Made by a program: the position numbers and the translations under genes
The notes under the pieces: model-generated
Databases searched by the model: none
What the model saw: the letters and a program-made list of their open reading frames with translations, nothing else
Told to the model about the DNA's origin: nothing
Shown: in pieces, positions 60,401 to 64,000 of the stretch
How positions within the stretch are numbered: the first letter of the stretch is position 1
How the letters are laid out: every line of letters begins with the position of its first letter
NCBI GenBank assembly: GCA_026390815.1
Contig: JAPLFH010000006.1
Location: 62,001-126,000, forward strand
DNA: 64,000 nt
Reading direction: 5' to 3'
Source of the DNA: Ignavibacteriales bacterium
GTDB taxonomy: Bacteria > Bacteroidota > Ignavibacteria > Ignavibacteriales > SURF-24

Positions 60401-61941
60401 CAATTAATTTAGCATTTGTTGGAGCGAAGGAAAGATTATTAAAAGATCAAGCAGTTCAACTTTCTCTTAAATCCAAAGAGTTTGATCTAAGTGGATTTGG
60501 GAATTTCATTCCTGCTGTAAAAGATTTAGGAGGTAAACTGTTTGCCGATTTAATGATTGGTGGAACGTTGAATGACATCAATTTGAATGGAAACATGTAT
60601 CTTTCAAACGGAGCTTTTACGCCGCTTCAAAATAATCTGCCGTATGGTTTGGATATGAGTTTGTTGTTTCAAGGTAGTTCCATCATTCTAGAAAACTTTA
60701 ATTTAAGAAATACTGGCAAAACAGTTTTTAAAGGAAGAATGTTTGGGGGTGGAAAAATTAATTTTAATGAAAGTACAGCAGATATGAACATTCGTGGAGA
60801 TCTTGTTGTGTTGTCACCTGAATCAAAATCTGCTATGCCTTATTTTTATGGAGATCTTACAATTAAAACTGACGGTGATTGGTTGTTTACTTATAAAGAT
60901 GGCTTTAGTTTTTTTAAGGGAATTGTATTACTTAAAAATGCCAACATTACTATTCCACAAACCGAAACATCATACAGCACCGGTAGTGATTACGTTTATC
61001 GTTACGTAGTTGATTCATCCAAAATTGATGAAAAGCAAGATGAGTTTAAAGAAGTGATTGCTCTTTCTAAAAAGCATAATCCAATAAAAATTAATCGACC
61101 TAAAAAATCATCTAACTTTGGTTACGATGTACGAATTAGAACTGAAGAAGAAGCAATCTTAAATTTAATTTTAAACCAGGAAGCTAATCAAAAATTAAAA
61201 GCTGTCTTAAGCGGCGATTTACTTTTTGAAAGCGGCGGTATTGCACAAGGTGAATTTAAATTATTAGAAGGTTCTGAATTAACTTTCTTCAAAACTTTTA
61301 CAGCTGAAGGAAAAATTTATTTTGAGCGCGAACCCACAAATCCCAGGTTGGATATTGTAGCAACCTACCAAAGCGAACGCGGAGATACAGCTGTTGCTGT
61401 AAAAATAAGGCTTGAAGGTCCAGTGGATAAATTGGGAGAGAACCTTTCCAAAAGTTCTAAAAACATTGCCGTCTATGAGACCCAGACTAATATTGATCGG
61501 GACATTCCATCACCTGATAAAAGCGCTGCCGATGCAATATTTTTTATTTTAACTGGAGAGTTTGTAAGCGGGCAGACGGCTGGAAGTAAAGCTTCTATAA
61601 GTGGTTTATTTAATCCAAATGGATATGCAAACTCAGCATTAAGCGGAATTCTATCTTCCTTTGCAAACGAATATCTTGGTGACGTTGTTAGAAATATTGA
61701 ACTTGAGCAGCGGGGAAGTTCTCAAAGATTATCTGTCAGCGGCAAAATTCAAAAGTTGAAGTATTCTCTTGGAACTAAAACCGAAGAATTCCAGGACATT
61801 AGTAAAGCAAACTTAAAATTGGAATACCCGTTCAGCGATTACTTTCTTATCAGGTTTGAACGAAAAGATCCGATACTTGAGAATATGAATAACTCTGAAA
61901 AAATTAACGAAATTGCTATTAAATATAAGTTTGTATTTTAA
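57490..61941 (+). CDS. tamB: TamB (translocation and assembly module, DUF490)
   Basis: The 1483-residue protein has one N-terminal membrane anchor (VFLGVFIGIFILIVIFIGF), a very long beta-rich region and the C-terminal DUF490/TamB domain (about 1100-1483; landmarks are GGIAQGEFKLLEGSELTFFKTF, FEREPTNPRLDIVATYQ, and the ending INEIAIKYKFVF). AsmA-like proteins of this kind form a hydrophobic groove bridging the two membranes and move lipid or assist TamA. The partner TamA-like protein is at 29227. It overlaps rfaE2 by four bases, and its stop overlaps the RNase R start by one. Confidence 0.87.
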   Translation: MTETKVKKNRTLFHKIVNVFLGVFIGIFILIVIFIGFSQTKTFRNLLRDNVIEIVNANINGKLYLEKIDGTILTSLILRNTLLTLDKDTILIAKKIELQTSPLRILLKQIHIRDFSIEDAKIELMKDSSGKYNISRLAKPTPKDTSKSEFPFSIRISDLNLRNVKFKSATYENKNSIKSYPFLNLDDFRVDSLYLSLNAFINISKKDFLLNIDGISCYTNLSNFSLRNLSGKFELTENYARVKNLAVKTRGTDFELDASLDNFHLFKNFTYAKLKTSPLKLKLTTRIFNFSELSSFVPATDLIKGIVTTTLYASGTYGNIKIDKIMLDYLNTHIEGTATLLDLHNPKNLFIKAHISNSYINQQDITKLLPSVQLHEFPDLKIKNIVADFEGKPTNFKASFSADLPQGNIKSDLKLDFTSDKIKYDVSLNTTGLNLSPIIKSSTNINLRAIIQGEGTNPQNLTSKIKINLSPSSYAKYSVDSLKLNTDAKDGIFDFKMETLADGGRFNLNGNIDFYDSKNPVYEIFGNLTNLNLEKILKNPAMNSNLNLSMELRGKSFDLDRMNSKLIVRIDSSKYTTINIHPTEFILSYTRPSADLQLIKLSSDFFDLNIKGNFSLKDAANVIGYEVETVSNLAKRKVNEINPYAFFRDLGKAKEFDLQLAKEEKIPDFVKNKFAMSYDLVIKDLSKIAALTNFKNFDLEGKIFGSIKNGDRQFEFSTNAIFNHLKMITNDNVVYVSNFNLSFNGSRENQVAATDNILGNLILTTERVFSGTDVNNFSLKLNLNKNVLGYDLSAQLDTTISAAVTGKVDFSNNNLKLSTDKFYLDYKKFIWENDGELKAFYNKDYFELQKFLLVRYGSSIDLSGKIFGNGLEEISAKVSNLDLEMINNLAELNPNTLSGKINLNAQLSGFLHQPIIKLQLNVDNIIAKGIKLGSLRAGFNYSQLLLTSDIKFLDTTFNQDNPSLAILGQIPINLAFVGAKERLLKDQAVQLSLKSKEFDLSGFGNFIPAVKDLGGKLFADLMIGGTLNDINLNGNMYLSNGAFTPLQNNLPYGLDMSLLFQGSSIILENFNLRNTGKTVFKGRMFGGGKINFNESTADMNIRGDLVVLSPESKSAMPYFYGDLTIKTDGDWLFTYKDGFSFFKGIVLLKNANITIPQTETSYSTGSDYVYRYVVDSSKIDEKQDEFKEVIALSKKHNPIKINRPKKSSNFGYDVRIRTEEEAILNLILNQEANQKLKAVLSGDLLFESGGIAQGEFKLLEGSELTFFKTFTAEGKIYFEREPTNPRLDIVATYQSERGDTAVAVKIRLEGPVDKLGENLSKSSKNIAVYETQTNIDRDIPSPDKSAADAIFFILTGEFVSGQTAGSKASISGLFNPNGYANSALSGILSSFANEYLGDVVRNIELEQRGSSQRLSVSGKIQKLKYSLGTKTEEFQDISKANLKLEYPFSDYFLIRFERKDPILENMNNSEKINEIAIKYKFVF

Positions 61942-64000
61942 TGAAGAAAAAAATTATTGCGTACTTTAAGAAAAATCCAGGCGTTAACATCAAAACGAGT
62001 GAGCTTGCTAAGAAACTTCAAATGCAAGATGAGCACGAATATTCAGCTCTGAAATCAATGTTACACGACCTGGTTGAGGAGAATATTTTGATAAAAAAAG
62101 GCAAGCGGTTCAGGTACAATTCTGTAACTGAAGGAAAGTTAATTGGTACAATCAGCATAACCGAAGGAGGTTTTGGTTTTGTTACTTTAACTAAATCGGA
62201 AGCTGGTGATATTTTTATTGCATCAAGAAATTTAGGAACAGCTTTTAGCGGTGATACTGTTGAAGTATCTTTATTTGCGAAGCAAAAAGGTAAAAATCTT
62301 GAAGGCGAAATTGTAAATATTATCAAAAGAGGTAAAGAAGAAATTGTTGGCGACCTCCATAAGACAAAAGCATTTTACTTTGTTAAAAGCGATGACAGGA
62401 GCATTCACAGAGATATTTACATTGGCGAGAAAGATCTGAATGGTGCAAAGAGCGGGGATAAAGTTGTAGTTTCTAAAATTGATTGGAAATCATCAAATCT
62501 GAATCCAGAAGGTAAAGTAAAAGAAATTCTGGGGAAATCCGGTTCTTATGATACAGAAATTTCGGCTCTGGCAAGGGAATTCAACCTTCCATATGTTTTT
62601 CCAAAATCTGTTCTAAAAGAAGCTAATCATATCACTCTGGAAATTAAAGAAGAAGAAATAGCAAAGCGTTTGGATCTTAGAAGTAAAAATATTATTACAA
62701 TCGATCCCGAAGACGCAAAAGATTTAGATGATGCAGTTTCAATAGAAGTTTTGGAAAATGGTAATTACATGGTTGGTATTCACATTGCCGATGTAAGCCA
62801 TTTTGTTGATGATGGAACTAACCTGGACGTTGAAGCAAGCCAGCGTGGAAACAGCGTTTACTTTGTTGGTAAAGTTATACCAATGCTGCCGGAAAGAATT
62901 TCTAACGGTATCTGTTCTTTGGTTCCAAATGAAGATAGACTTACTTTTTCTGTACTTGCAGAAGCTACTAAGGATGGTAAACTAATTGATTATCAAATTC
63001 GGAAGACAATCATCAACAGTAAAAGAAGATTTACCTATAATGAAGCGCAGGAAGTTATTGAGAAAAAGGCTGGAGATTTTGCTAACGAACTTATTCTACT
63101 TAATGATCTTGCCAGAACTTTTCGGAACAAAAGGATGTCTAAGGGAAGTATAAACTTCATTAGTCCGGAGGTTAAATTTGTTCTTAATGAACTTGGTGTA
63201 CCGATTCAAATTGAAAAGAAAATAGTTAAAGAAAGCCATGAATTAATTGAAGAATATATGTTGCTTGCAAATCAAATTGTAGCTAAGCATATTGGTGGAG
63301 GTAAAGGTAAATCGGAAATGCAGTTTGTTTACCGTGTTCACGATTTACCGAATGAAGAAAAAATAAGAGAATTTGCAAATTTTGTAAAATCCTTGGGTTT
63401 TTCTTTTGATCCAAATTCAGCAAACAAAACTAAACAGTTCCAAAAATTGTTAGAAGAAGTAAAGGGCACCGAAGAAGAAGATTTGATAAACGATGTAGCA
63501 ATTAGAACTATGGCAAAAGCAATTTATTCCACAAAAAATATTGGTCATTATGGATTGGGCTTTAAGTTCTATAGTCATTTTACATCTCCGATTAGAAGGT
63601 ACTCAGATTTAATAACGCATCGGTTGCTTTTCAGTTATCTGGAAACGGGAATGCAAAAATATTTTCGTGGAGATGAACTTGAAGAAATTTGCGAACATAT
63701 TTCTGCAACAGAAAGAAAAGCGCTGGAGGCTGAAAGAACATCTGTTAAACATAAACAGGTTGAATATTTGTCTAATCACGTAGGTGAGGAATTCCATGGT
63801 GTGGTTTCCGGAATAACACACTTTGGTATGTTCATAGAATTAACGCAAAGCCTTGCCGAAGGATTGATAAGACTTAGAGACCTGGAGGACGATTATTATG
63901 TTTACGATGAAAAAAATTATTCGTTAATTGGACGTAGTACAAAAAAACGTTATCGGTTAGGAGATAAAATTACAGTAAAATTAATTCGCGTTGATAAAGA
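61941..64000 (+). CDS. rnr: Ribonuclease R, 3' truncated by window end
   Basis: A frame open to the last base encodes 686 residues. It starts MKKKIIAYFKKNPGVNIKTSELAKKLQ (winged-helix domain), then cold-shock OB folds (GTISITEGGFGFVTL) and the RNB domain with catalytic aspartates in TIDPEDAKDLDDAVS near residue 255. Later motifs are GIHIADVSHFV, VYRVHDLPNEEKI and FYSHFTSPIRRYSDLITHRLL. The start of the C-terminal S1 domain (EEFHGVVSGITHFGMFIEL) is visible. It degrades structured RNA 3' to 5'. It overlaps the tamB stop by one base (TAATG). Confidence 0.93.
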   Translation, partial: MKKKIIAYFKKNPGVNIKTSELAKKLQMQDEHEYSALKSMLHDLVEENILIKKGKRFRYNSVTEGKLIGTISITEGGFGFVTLTKSEAGDIFIASRNLGTAFSGDTVEVSLFAKQKGKNLEGEIVNIIKRGKEEIVGDLHKTKAFYFVKSDDRSIHRDIYIGEKDLNGAKSGDKVVVSKIDWKSSNLNPEGKVKEILGKSGSYDTEISALAREFNLPYVFPKSVLKEANHITLEIKEEEIAKRLDLRSKNIITIDPEDAKDLDDAVSIEVLENGNYMVGIHIADVSHFVDDGTNLDVEASQRGNSVYFVGKVIPMLPERISNGICSLVPNEDRLTFSVLAEATKDGKLIDYQIRKTIINSKRRFTYNEAQEVIEKKAGDFANELILLNDLARTFRNKRMSKGSINFISPEVKFVLNELGVPIQIEKKIVKESHELIEEYMLLANQIVAKHIGGGKGKSEMQFVYRVHDLPNEEKIREFANFVKSLGFSFDPNSANKTKQFQKLLEEVKGTEEEDLINDVAIRTMAKAIYSTKNIGHYGLGFKFYSHFTSPIRRYSDLITHRLLFSYLETGMQKYFRGDELEEICEHISATERKALEAERTSVKHKQVEYLSNHVGEEFHGVVSGITHFGMFIELTQSLAEGLIRLRDLEDDYYVYDEKNYSLIGRSTKKRYRLGDKITVKLIRVDK

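Noticed and set aside
1-64000. tRNA, rRNA, transposase and prophage genes
   Set aside because: Looked for by eye on both strands; none of the expected sequence patterns or protein motifs was found.

Overview
The window is AT-rich, densely coded and almost entirely + stranded. It reads as a chromosomal segment of a Gram-negative member of the Bacteroidota/Chlorobi assemblage, most likely the class Ignavibacteria (inference). The pointers are two secreted proteins ending in a type IX secretion (T9SS) sorting domain of the NYPNPFNPTT type, a fused LpxC-FabZ, a GWxTD-domain protein, a split rfaE1/rfaE2 pair, and a full outer-membrane biogenesis gene set. No rRNA, tRNA, CRISPR array, transposase or phage gene was seen.

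Layout. 1-8 kb: the recN tail, a Nudix hydrolase, hemW, an OsmC peroxiredoxin convergent with a kynurenine 3-monooxygenase-like gene, a TolB-like propeller and a T9SS-exported amidase. 8-13.8 kb: a T9SS-exported endonuclease I with repeated Ig-like domains, a 50-residue membrane protein, miaB and a SPOR-domain protein. 13.8-15.7 kb is the only clearly accessory stretch. It holds two type II toxin-antitoxin pairs (YefM-YoeB and a RelE/ParE type) among several repeats, and it is bounded by a 97-bp direct duplication of the 5' end of the following metallo-hydrolase gene. 16.5-38.3 kb: a sigma-54 activator, lptE, glycosyltransferases, 3-methyladenine glycosylase, a DUF3108 protein, a CPBP protease, cdsA, rimO, a GWxTD protein, a PfkB kinase, a TamA-like Omp85 protein, a UbiA prenyltransferase, rnhB, yraN, an MlaE-MlaF-MlaD lipid transporter and uvrA.

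38.3-44.2 kb: a possible structured RNA and terminator ahead of an unknown gene, a second MlaE permease, ilvE, an alkaline phosphatase, and a three-gene lexA operon (lexA, a stand-alone WYL-like protein and an unknown protein). The lexA promoter carries two 18-bp palindromes. 44.4-54.7 kb is an outer-membrane supercluster: uppS, bamA, two skp paralogues, lpxD, lpxC-fabZ, two lpxA paralogues, a lipoate-ligase-family gene and panB. 54.8-64 kb: a propeller protein preceded by heptad-periodic DNA, rfaE1, rfaE2, a very large TamB and RNase R, which runs off the end.

Together, LptE, the Lpx enzymes, heptose activation, BamA/Skp, TamA/TamB-like proteins and Mla make this mainly an envelope-construction region. 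The best candidates for something undescribed are the lexA-linked operon with its non-classical operator, the paired LpxA enzymes with a swapped active-site residue, the toxin-antitoxin island inside a duplicated gene start, the 38.7-kb RNA candidate, and the heptad repeats in phase with a start codon.
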